13,257 bases of DNA from Cytophagia bacterium (lineage in GTDB: Bacteria > Bacteroidota > Bacteroidia > Cytophagales > Cyclobacteriaceae). The notes beneath the pieces are model-generated. The model did not search any database. It was not told the DNA's origin and worked only from the letters and a program-made list of their open reading frames with translations. Location: assembly GCA_013373005.1 (NCBI GenBank), contig JABXIP010000256.1:1-13257 (forward strand). Reading direction: 5' to 3'. Of the stretch, positions 1-7,232 are shown piece after piece (within the stretch, counting starts at the first letter, position 1; the number at the start of each line of letters is the position of its first letter). The position numbers and the translations under genes are program-made.

Positions 1-911
1 ACCTATTGTTCTCTGTGCCAATCGCTCGTGAGTCTGGATATACTTCTCAGAACAGAAATATTGGTAAGATGGTGAACAAGGGTATTGAATTCGATGTGAA
101 CATTGACATTGTTAAGTCTAACAGCAACGGATTTGAGTGGAACTTGGCTTTGAACGCTACTACATTCTCTAACGAGATTACTAAGCTTCCAGAAGATTCA
201 AGAGAGAATGGTATCATCAACGGTACTAAGAAATTGTTGGAAGGAAGATCTATCTATGACTTCTGGTTGAGAGACTGGTATGGTGTAGATCCTGCAACTG
301 GTGAGCCACTTTATGTGTACGATCCGGAGTCTGAAGAAACTCCTAACAACTTGTTCACTACTATTGATGGTGTTGATTTGACTAACAATCAAAACAATGC
401 ACTTTACGCTTACAACGGGTCTTCAATTCCTGATGTATATGGTGCATTCACTAACACGCTTTCATACAAAGGATTCACTCTTTCTGTATTGTTCTCTTAT
501 AGCGTTGGCGGTAAAATCTACGATTCTAACTACCAAAGCTTAATGAGTACTGACGATGGTAGCGCAGTACATGTGGACATCGCTAATAGATGGCAACAGC
601 CAGGTGACATCACTGATGTACCTAAGCTTTCTATCAACAACGATACAAACATCATTGCTACTTCAGACAGATGGTTGACTGATGCTTCATTCCTTAACCT
701 TAGAAACATCAACTTCGGTTATGTATTCAACCAATCTACTGTTCAAGGTCTTGGACTTTCTGGTCTAAGAATGTACGTTTCTGCTGAGAACCTATTCTTC
801 GTAAGTGCAAGAAAAGGTATGAACCCACTAGAAACATTTAACGGAACTCAGAACGTAGGTCTATACCCTCCTTCTAGAATTATCACTTTGGGTGTTAACC
901 TAAACTTCTAA
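1..911 (+). CDS. SusC/RagA-family TonB-dependent receptor, C-terminal part (5' end outside window)
   Basis: The reading frame is open from the first bases (codons in phase from position 3) to TAA at 909-911, so this is the last ~303 residues of a protein usually near 1000 residues. The visible part is the C-terminal half of the 22-strand outer-membrane beta-barrel. It shows alternating aromatic/polar strands (GIEFDVNIDI, FTLSVLFSYSVGGKIYD, LRNINFGYVF, GLRMYVSAENLF) and ends GVNLNF, with the C-terminal Phe used for BAM-mediated insertion. The plug, TonB box and signal peptide lie upstream of the window. A SusD gene starts 10 bases downstream, the standard SusC/SusD arrangement for TonB-driven uptake of glycans or peptides. 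Asn is coded mostly by AAC, suggesting selection for high expression. The family is certain; the substrate cannot be told. Confidence 0.95.
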   Translation, partial: LLFSVPIARESGYTSQNRNIGKMVNKGIEFDVNIDIVKSNSNGFEWNLALNATTFSNEITKLPEDSRENGIINGTKKLLEGRSIYDFWLRDWYGVDPATGEPLYVYDPESEETPNNLFTTIDGVDLTNNQNNALYAYNGSSIPDVYGAFTNTLSYKGFTLSVLFSYSVGGKIYDSNYQSLMSTDDGSAVHVDIANRWQQPGDITDVPKLSINNDTNIIATSDRWLTDASFLNLRNINFGYVFNQSTVQGLGLSGLRMYVSAENLFFVSARKGMNPLETFNGTQNVGLYPPSRIITLGVNLNF

Positions 912-921
912 GAATAATATC

Positions 922-2418
922 ATGAAGAAATATATATTAAGTATACTATTTGCGCTTGCTGTTTTGGCAGTGAGTTCATGTAGCGAAGACTACCTGGATA
1001 CTTTCCCAACAGATCAGTTGGCGGCAGATCAGGTATTGAGTACAGTTGAAAACCAAAGAGCTGCTTTGGAAGGAATGCACAGACACATGTATGGTGTAGG
1101 TGGATCACAGGATGAAAGAGCCGGTTACGGTAATTTCATGATTAACTATGACATGTTAGGAAGCGATGTAGTTAACCCTCAAAGAGGTAGTGGCTGGTTT
1201 ATCAGTGTTTACAAGTGGATTGAGCACAGATCTAACAGTAGCTCATTGGTAGAGCATACCTATGATTACTTCTACTCTATGATTGCCAATGCTAACAACA
1301 TTATCAATTCTATTGACGATGTGGAAGGCAATGAAGATGAGAAAGCCAACATCAAAGGACAGGCTTTATTTTACAGAGCTTTTGCTCACTTCAACATGGT
1401 TCAGGTTTATGGAAGCAGATACGTTCCTGGTCAGAATAACAGCCAATTGGGTATCGTAATTAACCTTGATGACCTTAGCAACCTTGGTGAAGCTAAAGCA
1501 CGTTCTACTGTAGAAGAAGTTTACGCTCAAATTGATGCAGACCTACAGGCTGCTCTTCAAAGCTTGACTTCCTCTTCAGTTACTTTCAGTGACAAGTCTC
1601 AGATCAATGAGAATATTGTAAACGGTCTATTGGCTAGAGTAGCTTTGACAAAAGGTGAGTGGGCTGATGCCATCACTTATGCTCAGGCTGCAAGAAATGG
1701 CTTTGACCTGACTAACATGACAGATGTTGCCAATGGATTCAATGACGATGGTACTTCTGGTTGGATCTGGTCTAGCCACGTAATTCCTGACCATGGAACT
1801 TACTTTGCATCGTTCTTTGCTTATATGTCTTACAACTATAGCTCTTCGCACATTAGAAACGACCCTAAGTGTATCAATGCTGATCTATACGACATGATTC
1901 CTGACTCTGATGTAAGAAAAGGCTTCTGGGCTGTTGATCAGGCTGATATCGATGCTATTGATATCCCTAGCAACTTTGCCAGATACCCATACATGAACAC
2001 TAAGTTCGAAGCACTACCTAGTGGTACTTTGGGAGATGGTGATGTTGTGTTGATGAGAGTTGCTGAAATGATCCTTATCGAAGCTGAAGCAAATGCTCAC
2101 TTGGGTAACGACATTGCTGCTAGAACTGCTTTGTTAGAACTTGTTTCTGAAAGAGATCCAAATGCTGTACTTAGCGTAAATGCTGGTCAGGCACTTCTTG
2201 ATGAGATCTTGGTTCAAAGAAGACTAGAGCTTTGGGGAGAAGGTTTCAACTTCTTAGATCTTAAGAGATTGAACTTGCCATTGTACAGACCTCAAAGAGG
2301 TAGCTTCAGCCTTACTCAGGCTGCAATTACTGATATGCCAGCAGGTGGCCCAGAGTGGCAATATGTATTCCCAATCAGTGCTATCAACGTAAACCCACTT
2401 TTGGAGCAAAATCCTTAA
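922..2418 (+). CDS. SusD/RagB-family outer-membrane lipoprotein
   Basis: A complete 498-residue protein, the normal SusD length. Residues 1-19 are a lipoprotein signal peptide with lipobox V-S-S-C and the lipidated Cys at position 20. It is followed by SEDYLDTFP, the typical SusD opening. The C-terminal part has the family signature at about 429-449, which reads QRRLELWGEGFNFLDLKR. SusD proteins form the lid of the SusC barrel and capture ligand at the cell surface using a TPR-like helical scaffold. The start ATG lies 10 bases after the susC stop, so the two are co-transcribed and probably translationally linked. A strong terminator follows 26 bases after the stop. No glycoside hydrolase, sulfatase or peptidase follows on this strand, so the pair is not part of a locus extending rightwards. 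Ligand unknown. Confidence 0.97.
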   Translation: MKKYILSILFALAVLAVSSCSEDYLDTFPTDQLAADQVLSTVENQRAALEGMHRHMYGVGGSQDERAGYGNFMINYDMLGSDVVNPQRGSGWFISVYKWIEHRSNSSSLVEHTYDYFYSMIANANNIINSIDDVEGNEDEKANIKGQALFYRAFAHFNMVQVYGSRYVPGQNNSQLGIVINLDDLSNLGEAKARSTVEEVYAQIDADLQAALQSLTSSSVTFSDKSQINENIVNGLLARVALTKGEWADAITYAQAARNGFDLTNMTDVANGFNDDGTSGWIWSSHVIPDHGTYFASFFAYMSYNYSSSHIRNDPKCINADLYDMIPDSDVRKGFWAVDQADIDAIDIPSNFARYPYMNTKFEALPSGTLGDGDVVLMRVAEMILIEAEANAHLGNDIAARTALLELVSERDPNAVLSVNAGQALLDEILVQRRLELWGEGFNFLDLKRLNLPLYRPQRGSFSLTQAAITDMPAGGPEWQYVFPISAINVNPLLEQNP

Positions 2419-2444
2419 TTGAGTTTACCTGTTGAAATGATAAT

Positions 2445-2473
2445 AAAAAGAGCCGCTATTAGCGGCTCTTTTT
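2445..2473. terminator. Intrinsic terminator after susD, usable in both directions
   Basis: AAAAAGAGCCGCT (2445-2457) pairs perfectly with AGCGGCTCTTTTT (2461-2473) around a three-base loop. It has a T-run on each strand. On plus it ends the susCD transcript. On minus it comes directly after the stop codon of the short coding-like stretch at 2472-2624. Confidence 0.9.
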
Positions 2474-2624
2474 ATTTGAATATTGGGGCAAGATTTTTAG
2501 AAAATAGTTTTTTTAAGTCGATTGCGTCATTAGCTTTGACCTCGAATTTAATGAAACCAGACGGTGAGTGTTCATCCACCTCATTGTCTTTAAAAAATGG
2601 ATGAAACCTAACTCTTTGCTTGCA
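2472..2624 (-). pseudogene. Possible small ORF or 3' gene remnant, unrecognised
   Basis: On the minus strand a frame runs from about 2624 to a TAA at 2474-2472 and reads KQRVRFHPFFKDNEVDEH, then SPSGFIKFEVKANDAIDLKK, then LFSKNLAPIFK. The mix of charged and hydrophobic residues looks like real protein. Its stop codon touches the terminator at 2445-2473, whose T-run suits the minus strand. There is no ATG in this frame. GTG at 2577-2579 would give 35 residues. Upstream, the frame stays open through the hairpin at 2624-2651 back to a TAA inside the end of the NTF2-like gene. It may be a decayed gene end, a small protein with an unusual start, or chance. I do not recognise the sequence. Confidence 0.3.
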
Positions 2625-2651
2625 AAACCCTGACCTCGAGTCGGGGTTTTT
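2624..2651. terminator. Intrinsic terminator downstream of the NTF2-like gene
   Basis: AAAACCC-T-GAC (2624-2634) pairs with GTC-G-GGGTTTT (2640-2650) around loop CTCGA, including one T-G wobble. On minus it lies 6 bases beyond the TAG stop at 2657-2659 and ends in TTTT. On plus it is followed by five T, so it could also back up the susD terminator. Confidence 0.75.
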
Positions 2652-2656
2652 CGTTG

Positions 2657-3121
2657 CTACATAGCGCAGTTATCTTTCCGGCTGGTGTCCACTAAGTGGA
2701 ATATTTTCCAGCCCTTTTCCGTTCGATAAAGCTTAAACGAGTTCACTCCGCAATGAGAAAATTCACCACCAAGAAAAAACTTGAATGGTGTCCAGGCAGA
2801 TGCCATATCTCCATCAACCTGTATTGGTCCAAACTCAATCTGCTCATCCCAAACTTTGTCATGAGGAGTACCCACCGCATTTAAAAAGTTCTGAAACACG
2901 CTGGTTTGAACTACCGTTTTTCCTTCACGGTTTTTAGCCACTCTCTGGAAGATTACATCATCCTTCATTACAGAGTGCACCATGGAAGAATCACCTGCAC
3001 GCATACCATCAAACATAGTCATAATGGCCTTTTTAATATCGGCTATATCATCTTGAGCCTGTAAGGAGGGTGCCAATAAAAAGAGCCCAAAAAGGGCTCC
3101 AAATAATACTTTTCTATTCAT
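2657..3121 (-). CDS. Exported NTF2-like (SnoaL/DUF4440-type) protein
   Basis: 154 residues. Residues 1-22 form a Sec signal peptide (NRK, hydrophobic core, then SLQA cleaved before QDD), so the mature protein is periplasmic or secreted. The remainder has the NTF2-like cone-fold pattern. An N-terminal helix reads IADIKKAIMTMFDGMRAGD, followed by VHSVMKDDVIF. A late strand pair reads GDMASAWTPFKFFLGG and GVNSFKLYRTEKGWKIFHLVDTS, the usual GWKI(F/V)H ending of this fold. Such proteins bind small ligands or act as enzymes, and nothing here tells which. It follows the head-GIN gene by 65 bases on the same strand and may share its transcript. The N-terminal ATG directly precedes the signal peptide, so the start is secure. 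Fold confident, role unknown. Confidence 0.85.
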   Translation of the reverse strand: MNRKVLFGALFGLFLLAPSLQAQDDIADIKKAIMTMFDGMRAGDSSMVHSVMKDDVIFQRVAKNREGKTVVQTSVFQNFLNAVGTPHDKVWDEQIEFGPIQVDGDMASAWTPFKFFLGGEFSHCGVNSFKLYRTEKGWKIFHLVDTSRKDNCAM

Positions 3122-3186
3122 ATCTGAAGCTTTTAAACTCTCAAAATACTAATCTATCTTGAGTAGCCCTGCTTCATAGTTGCGAA

Positions 3187-3864
3187 TTATCCTCCGCGTC
3201 TTACGCTTCCTCCTGTATTGGTTCTTACGTCTGTCCTAGGCTTACCGGTATATCTTACAGAGCCTCCGGTACCTGCGCTTGCTCTTAATCTCTCTTCAGC
3301 ATTCAAGCGAATATCTGCCCCAGTATTGGCTCTGGCATAAGCATCGTTAGCTGATAAATCGAAGGCATCAATGCTGCCTCCTGTAGTTGCTGTAAGATCG
3401 ACTTCTTCCGATGAACCCTCAATTCTGATTCTGCCGGAAGTGGTAGCATCCATTTCAACAGTTTTAGCCTCTACTGAGAGTTTCACAAAACCACTTGTTG
3501 AAGTAGTCACTTCCAAATCATCCACTTTGATCTTTGTTTTGAATTCGGCCTCAGCTCCTGTTGAAACATTGATGTCTTTTAATTCATCGGTATATGTAAG
3601 AGTAGCCCTTACGCGGTTGCTTCTATGGTTCCCTCTGGAAAGCTTCACATAGAGTTTCCCTCCACGCACCTCAGTGATTACATCTTCCATATCGATTCGG
3701 GAAACCTCAAGAGAGATCGAGTTATCAGATCCCTTTTCTGCAATAAGCTCAATACCCTGAGCAACAGAAATTTCATCAAATCTATCTAAGCTTCTGGTCT
3801 CTGTTTCCTGAGCCGAAAGAGATAGTACTGCCATAAGGCAAAATACAGTTAGTAAATATTTCAT
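3187..3864 (-). CDS. Exported head-GIN domain protein (DUF2807)
   Basis: 225 residues with a signal peptide at 1-18 (core LLTVFCLMAVLSLSA, cleavage before QETE). The mature part opens with RSLDRFDEISVAQGIELIAEKG, a typical start of the head-GIN domain. It continues as a repetitive beta-solenoid with short G/T-rich turns: VSTGAEAEF, TTSGRIRIEG, TTGGSIDAF, NTGADIRL, GTGGSVRYTG, NTGGSVRRGG. DUF2807 proteins are common in Bacteroidota and are thought to be cell-surface or periplasmic structures; their biochemical role is not established. It has no membrane anchor and ends in a basic RRGG tail. The LysE gene ends 83 bases upstream with no convincing terminator between, and the NTF2-like gene follows. 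The family call is strong; the function is unknown. Confidence 0.88.
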   Translation of the reverse strand: MKYLLTVFCLMAVLSLSAQETETRSLDRFDEISVAQGIELIAEKGSDNSISLEVSRIDMEDVITEVRGGKLYVKLSRGNHRSNRVRATLTYTDELKDINVSTGAEAEFKTKIKVDDLEVTTSTSGFVKLSVEAKTVEMDATTSGRIRIEGSSEEVDLTATTGGSIDAFDLSANDAYARANTGADIRLNAEERLRASAGTGGSVRYTGKPRTDVRTNTGGSVRRGG

Positions 3865-3947
3865 TGGTTTGATATTTTTTTGACCTAACTGAGAGACTGC
3901 GATTGAACAGAGCAGGTTGCATATGGGGAAAAATTTTCAGCAACTCT

Positions 3948-4574
3948 TTAAAATAGGTTTATCAATAACTGAACAAGAGCCACAGCAATAATCACCGACC
4001 CCAAAACCTTATTATAGCTTTTGGTGAGCTTCATGTAAATAAACTCCTTCTTTCTAGTAGTGAATTCAGCTACCAAATATTGTAAAAGAAAAGCCCCAAA
4101 AGCTGATCCCACCACAAATGCCGACTGAACCAACCAATGATCTGAAGTGAGTATTTCATTGGTCTTTAGGTTAGTAATTACAAAGAGCCAGAATGGATAA
4201 AGCTGTGGATTTAATAGCCCAAAGGTGGCACCAACCCATACTTCATTGCCCTTCTTCATGCCATGCTTACTTTCTTGAGAAGAACTCTTCAGAAAGAATA
4301 AATAGGTGCCAAAAACCAATAAAATGCCAATGGTAAGGTATTTCAATGCCTCTTGAAAGCCCTGTAATTCATTGAGCAAATTGGCACTGGCAAAAGCCAA
4401 ACCACAGTAAATGAGCTCAGGCAAACTCCCTCCAAAACCGAAGAGAATAGCCGCTTTTTTATCCTTATTGAGAGCCGTATGAATGGTTCCAAAATTGACA
4501 GGCCCCAGCTGCACAGAGCCCGCAAAACTAATGGCCGTGGCTAACAACAAACTACTGAATACCGCCCAGAGCAT
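3948..4574 (-). CDS. LysE-family amino-acid/metabolite exporter
   Basis: 208 residues, the usual LysE/RhtB size, almost entirely hydrophobic with about six membrane segments. The N-terminal signature SFAGSVQLGPVNFGTIHTAL, followed by KKAAILFGFGGSLPELIYCG, matches the GP...G.R.A...G.G pattern of LysE translocators, which export amino acids and small metabolites by proton exchange across the inner membrane. FGLLNPQLYPFWLFV is the second family motif (N-P.....F), in mid-protein. The start ATG lies inside the 3' end of the ATP-grasp gene (23-base overlap), so translation is probably coupled. The substrate may be the product of that enzyme, which is inference from gene order. It cannot be assigned to LysE, RhtB or ArgO specifically. 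Confidence 0.85.
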   Translation of the reverse strand: MLWAVFSSLLLATAISFAGSVQLGPVNFGTIHTALNKDKKAAILFGFGGSLPELIYCGLAFASANLLNELQGFQEALKYLTIGILLVFGTYLFFLKSSSQESKHGMKKGNEVWVGATFGLLNPQLYPFWLFVITNLKTNEILTSDHWLVQSAFVVGSAFGAFLLQYLVAEFTTRKKEFIYMKLTKSYNKVLGSVIIAVALVQLLINLF

Positions 4575-5643
4575 TTGGCAAACTTAGATTTTTAGTGACT
4601 TTCTCTTTGGCTATAGACTTATTAGAAAAGTGGGTCCTAATTAATCGCCACATTTCCCCTGCAGGGGTAACAGCTGCACCTAACTTTCTGCTTTGTTGAC
4701 TTACTCTGAACATTACCTTCATGGTTTTAGCAGCATCTCTGTAGGCTCTGAAAAGATTATACTTTGGATCATAAATATGGCCAGCTTCCGAAGTAACCCC
4801 ATTCAGCTCCATAATTTTAATGTTTTTTCCTGCCATAAGATCCGCCACCGAAGTAACCTTCAAATCGAACCTGCCGAAATTGAATCCCTCAATAGTGGAG
4901 GCAATTCTGTCGAAAACCTCAATAGTCTTGTCATCGATAAAATGTTGACCGCTGAGAAACTTCGTTCCCAGACAATGATTGCCGATAGGTTGTAAAAGCC
5001 TCTCTTCACCCTCATTGAGTACTTCATCCATCTGAGTCCCGAGCTTACTCTGTAAGCTTCCCAGCTGAAGACGATATCGCTCATTTTTAAGGATCAGTCC
5101 TTTTATTGTAGACTTTCCATCCCCTGTGACAGTAAGAAATTCCTTTATTACGATGGAAGTAATCCCTCTTTCCGCGGTTCCCGGAACCCTATAAAAAAGC
5201 ACTCCCAATTCCATCGGTAGTTGAAGGTACTCCTGAATGATAAAGTCCTCCTTATTCGACTCCATGTATCGCTGCAGTTCTATTAAGTCATTCACCTTTT
5301 CAACCTGACTTCCTCTTTCACCCACATTGGGTTTTATGATGATGGGATAATCCAGGTCTGTAGATTCTAGTTTTTGAACTACTTCCTGCCAATTCATTGA
5401 GCCTTTGAAATAAAGCGTAATAGGAAGGTATTGAGGATCGATTTTATTCAGTATGTCGATCTTAGATTCACCGAAAACACCGCTATGTTCAATTCCAGGA
5501 TTGGCAGCCGTAAAATAGGTGAGCGACCGAGCTCTCAGGGCCAAATAGAGCCAGTAAGGCACCAAAGGCAAAAAGAACAGCCAAAAGGGCCAGTATTCAT
5601 AATAGAATACTTTCACCCAAAAAAGAGGAAGCTTATTTCTCAT
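4552..5643 (-). CDS. Membrane-anchored ATP-grasp ligase-like protein (D-Ala-D-Ala ligase fold)
   Basis: 363 residues. An aromatic-rich membrane segment lies near residues 17-37 (FWLFFLPLVPYWLYLAL), followed by ARSLTYFTAANPGIEHSG. An ATP-grasp domain covers about 95-290. Visible ATP-grasp features are IIIKPNVGERGSQV (lysine K104 and the glycine-rich loop), FIIQEYL near 135-140 (adenine-side segment), GRFDLKV near 257-263 and IMELNGVTSEAG, whose E279 and N281 fit the metal ligands. ATP-grasp enzymes join a carboxylate to an amine or thiol using ATP through an acylphosphate. The substrates are unknown. The overlapping LysE-type exporter suggests the product is exported or that the enzyme works at the membrane. 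Annotation as D-Ala-D-Ala ligase would be too specific because of the N-terminal anchor. The start ATG opens directly into this anchor. Confidence 0.82.
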   Translation of the reverse strand: MRNKLPLFWVKVFYYEYWPFWLFFLPLVPYWLYLALRARSLTYFTAANPGIEHSGVFGESKIDILNKIDPQYLPITLYFKGSMNWQEVVQKLESTDLDYPIIIKPNVGERGSQVEKVNDLIELQRYMESNKEDFIIQEYLQLPMELGVLFYRVPGTAERGITSIVIKEFLTVTGDGKSTIKGLILKNERYRLQLGSLQSKLGTQMDEVLNEGEERLLQPIGNHCLGTKFLSGQHFIDDKTIEVFDRIASTIEGFNFGRFDLKVTSVADLMAGKNIKIMELNGVTSEAGHIYDPKYNLFRAYRDAAKTMKVMFRVSQQSRKLGAAVTPAGEMWRLIRTHFSNKSIAKEKVTKNLSLPNALGGIQ

Positions 5644-5756
5644 TTATAGAATTGAATTTAACGAACGAATCAAGATTAAAGATGAAACTCCATTTTTTTC
5701 ATTGCTCAAGGAACCGCTTTAAGCCAAAAACCAACTTGTTTCGCTAATTTGGTGTC

Positions 5757-5774
5757 TAACCTAGAAGTAGGTTA
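5757..5774 (+). promoter_or_regulatory. Perfect 7-bp palindrome upstream of the exported barrel gene
   Basis: TAACCTA (5757-5763) and TAGGTTA (5768-5774) are perfect inverted repeats around GAAG. They lie 36 bases before the ATG at 5810, in the 166-base gap between divergent genes. The site could be an operator or a 5' UTR hairpin. There is no T-run, so it is not a terminator. No regulator can be named. Confidence 0.35.
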
Positions 5775-5809
5775 AACTCAAAATAACATTTCACTTATCA
5801 GAAACCTCT

Positions 5810-6628
5810 ATGAAACAACTGGTCATGATTGTATGCCTTAGTTTGGCATCAATCGCTTATTCTCACGCACAAGAACCTGGCAATGTTGCCAATCCACAAC
5901 TAGTTATTGTTTATCTCGAAGACAAATCGGAAATCACCGGAGAATTAATCTCCGAAAATGACACCGAAATAGTAATCAACAGCATTAGTCTGGGTTTGCT
6001 CACTTTTCAGAAAAGTGAAATCAAGCGCATCATTTACCTCGATGCCAAGGGAAGAATGCCCAACCCAAACCCCACTAGATATTTCATTGGTCAGTCGGCT
6101 CATACGCATGAAAAGGGTGAGGGTTATTATCAAAATATTTATGGTCTCTTCAACCTTGTTAGTTATGGAGTCACAGATAGATTTAGTGTTATTGGAGGGG
6201 TAGAGTTAGTCTCTCTCTTCAGCGGCAATCCATTTCTTTTTGCTAACGCCAAATATGGTATCCCTATCGCTCCTAAACTGAATGTTGCTGCCTCGGTAAC
6301 CTATATTACGGTAGCCGGTTCATTAGCCGATTTTAGTGCAGGAACCATCAACGGGCTTGTTACCTATGGAAATAAGGAGCACCATGTTACAGTTGGGTCT
6401 GGTTATGCCTTTGCCAATGGCGAAATTGATAACAGCGGTATACTTACCCTTGGAGGCATTACACGGCTTAGCAAGCGCTTTGCCTTTATTACAGAAAACT
6501 ACATACTCACTTCCGGAGAGGATGCTATTATTTCTGGTGGCCTGAGATACATAGCCAAAAAGCTCACAATAGACTTAATGTACTTTGAAGGGGGCTTTCC
6601 AGCCATCGATATTGTTCTGAAGCTATAA
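5810..6628 (+). CDS. Exported protein with small beta-domain and probable outer-membrane beta-barrel
   Basis: 272 residues with a clear signal peptide at 1-20 (core LVMIVCLSLASIAYS, cleavage after SHA before Q). Residues about 31-78 make a compact beta-rich module (LVIVYLEDKSEITGELIS, then TEIVINSISLGLLTFQKSEI, then IKRIIYL), resembling the Sm/SH3-like 'write-up' of a gene with modified surface strands. From about residue 88 the motif NPTRYFIGQSAHTHEKGEG leads into repeated amphipathic strands with turn-rich gaps (YGVTDRFSVIGGVELV, HHVTVGSGYAFANGEIDN, LSKRFAFITENYILTSG, ITGGLRYIAKK-like strands), consistent with a small outer-membrane barrel. The last residue is Leu, not the usual aromatic. 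I recall similar unnamed proteins in other Bacteroidota. Function unknown; location is inference. Confidence 0.75.
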   Translation: MKQLVMIVCLSLASIAYSHAQEPGNVANPQLVIVYLEDKSEITGELISENDTEIVINSISLGLLTFQKSEIKRIIYLDAKGRMPNPNPTRYFIGQSAHTHEKGEGYYQNIYGLFNLVSYGVTDRFSVIGGVELVSLFSGNPFLFANAKYGIPIAPKLNVAASVTYITVAGSLADFSAGTINGLVTYGNKEHHVTVGSGYAFANGEIDNSGILTLGGITRLSKRFAFITENYILTSGEDAIISGGLRYIAKKLTIDLMYFEGGFPAIDIVLKL

Positions 6629-6709
6629 CCTGTCTGAACAGAACCTTATTTTTAGTTAAATAAGAGTCAAGGGGCAACCAACTGCCTTTGTTTTCACGTT
6701 AATGGGTCT

Positions 6710-7168
6710 ATGAAACACGCGGCTCTGGTAATTCTGTTATTTTCTTTTGCACAGGCTCAGTCTCAAAATCTGCCTTACGCTAAAAAGCATTATAATCTTG
6801 TGAATAATGTGGCTATTCAGGGCTATGACCCAGTAAGCTACTTCACTGAGAACAAGGCGGAGGAAGGCAAGAAGTTTATCTCCTACAGCCATGGTGGAGT
6901 GGTTTATTACTTTGTCAATGAGACAAATAAAAAGGCCTTTTTAGAGAACCCGGAAAAATATGAACCTCAGTACGGAGGCTACTGTGCCTATGCTATGGCA
7001 GATGGCGAAAAGGTTAGGATTGACCCCGAAACCTTCAAAATAATTGACAACAAGCTCTATCTGTTCTATAATTTCAGGTTTACCAATACACTGAAACTCT
7101 GGAATAAAAATGAAAATGAGCTTTTGCCAAAATCAGAAGTTGAATGGGCGAAAATTATCAAAAACTAG
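6710..7168 (+). CDS. Exported YHS-domain protein
   Basis: 152 residues. The signal peptide covers about 1-16 (AALVILLFSFAQA). The mature protein carries a YHS domain: VAIQGYDPVSYFTENKAEEG near 34-53, then YSHGGVVYYFVNETNKKAFLENPEKYEPQYGGYCAYAMADG, with Cys92 in the YGGYC motif. YHS domains are associated with metal binding, for example in copper and mercury handling. In exported stand-alone forms like this the role is not settled. The conserved family tail (FKIIDNKLYLFYNFRFTNTLKLW) is present, so the protein is complete. It has its own gap upstream (81 bases) and a terminator downstream, so it is probably a single-gene transcript. Confidence 0.9.
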   Translation: MKHAALVILLFSFAQAQSQNLPYAKKHYNLVNNVAIQGYDPVSYFTENKAEEGKKFISYSHGGVVYYFVNETNKKAFLENPEKYEPQYGGYCAYAMADGEKVRIDPETFKIIDNKLYLFYNFRFTNTLKLWNKNENELLPKSEVEWAKIIKN

Positions 7169-7172
7169 GTTG

Positions 7173-7192
7173 AGCCTATTTTAGGCTTTTTT
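7173..7192 (+). terminator. Intrinsic terminator after the YHS gene
   Basis: AGCCTA (7173-7178) pairs with TAGGCT (7182-7187) around TTT, followed by five more T. The second arm can instead pair with GCTAAAAAGCCT (7197-7208), giving a longer alternative hairpin followed by TTATTTTTATTC. Either form would end the YHS transcript. Confidence 0.7.
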
Positions 7193-7232
7193 AGCAGCTA
7201 AAAAGCCTTATTTTTATTCAAGACTTTTTTCA

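Noticed and set aside
2419..2604. 61-codon plus-strand frame directly after susD
   Set aside because: It starts with the base after the susD stop, runs through the strong terminator at 2445-2473, and the peptide does not resemble a protein family.
3865..3947. GTTGC/GCAAC inverted repeat between the LysE and head-GIN genes as a terminator
   Set aside because: Five-base stem with a ~19-base loop and no T-run after it; too weak.
4693..4995. 100-codon plus-strand frame inside the ATP-grasp gene
   Set aside because: It is antisense to conserved ATP-grasp motifs and has no recognisable features of its own.
6645..6664. CTTATTT/AAATAAG hairpin after the exported barrel gene
   Set aside because: The stem is only A/T-rich (two G-C pairs at most) and no T-run follows, so I could not support a terminator.
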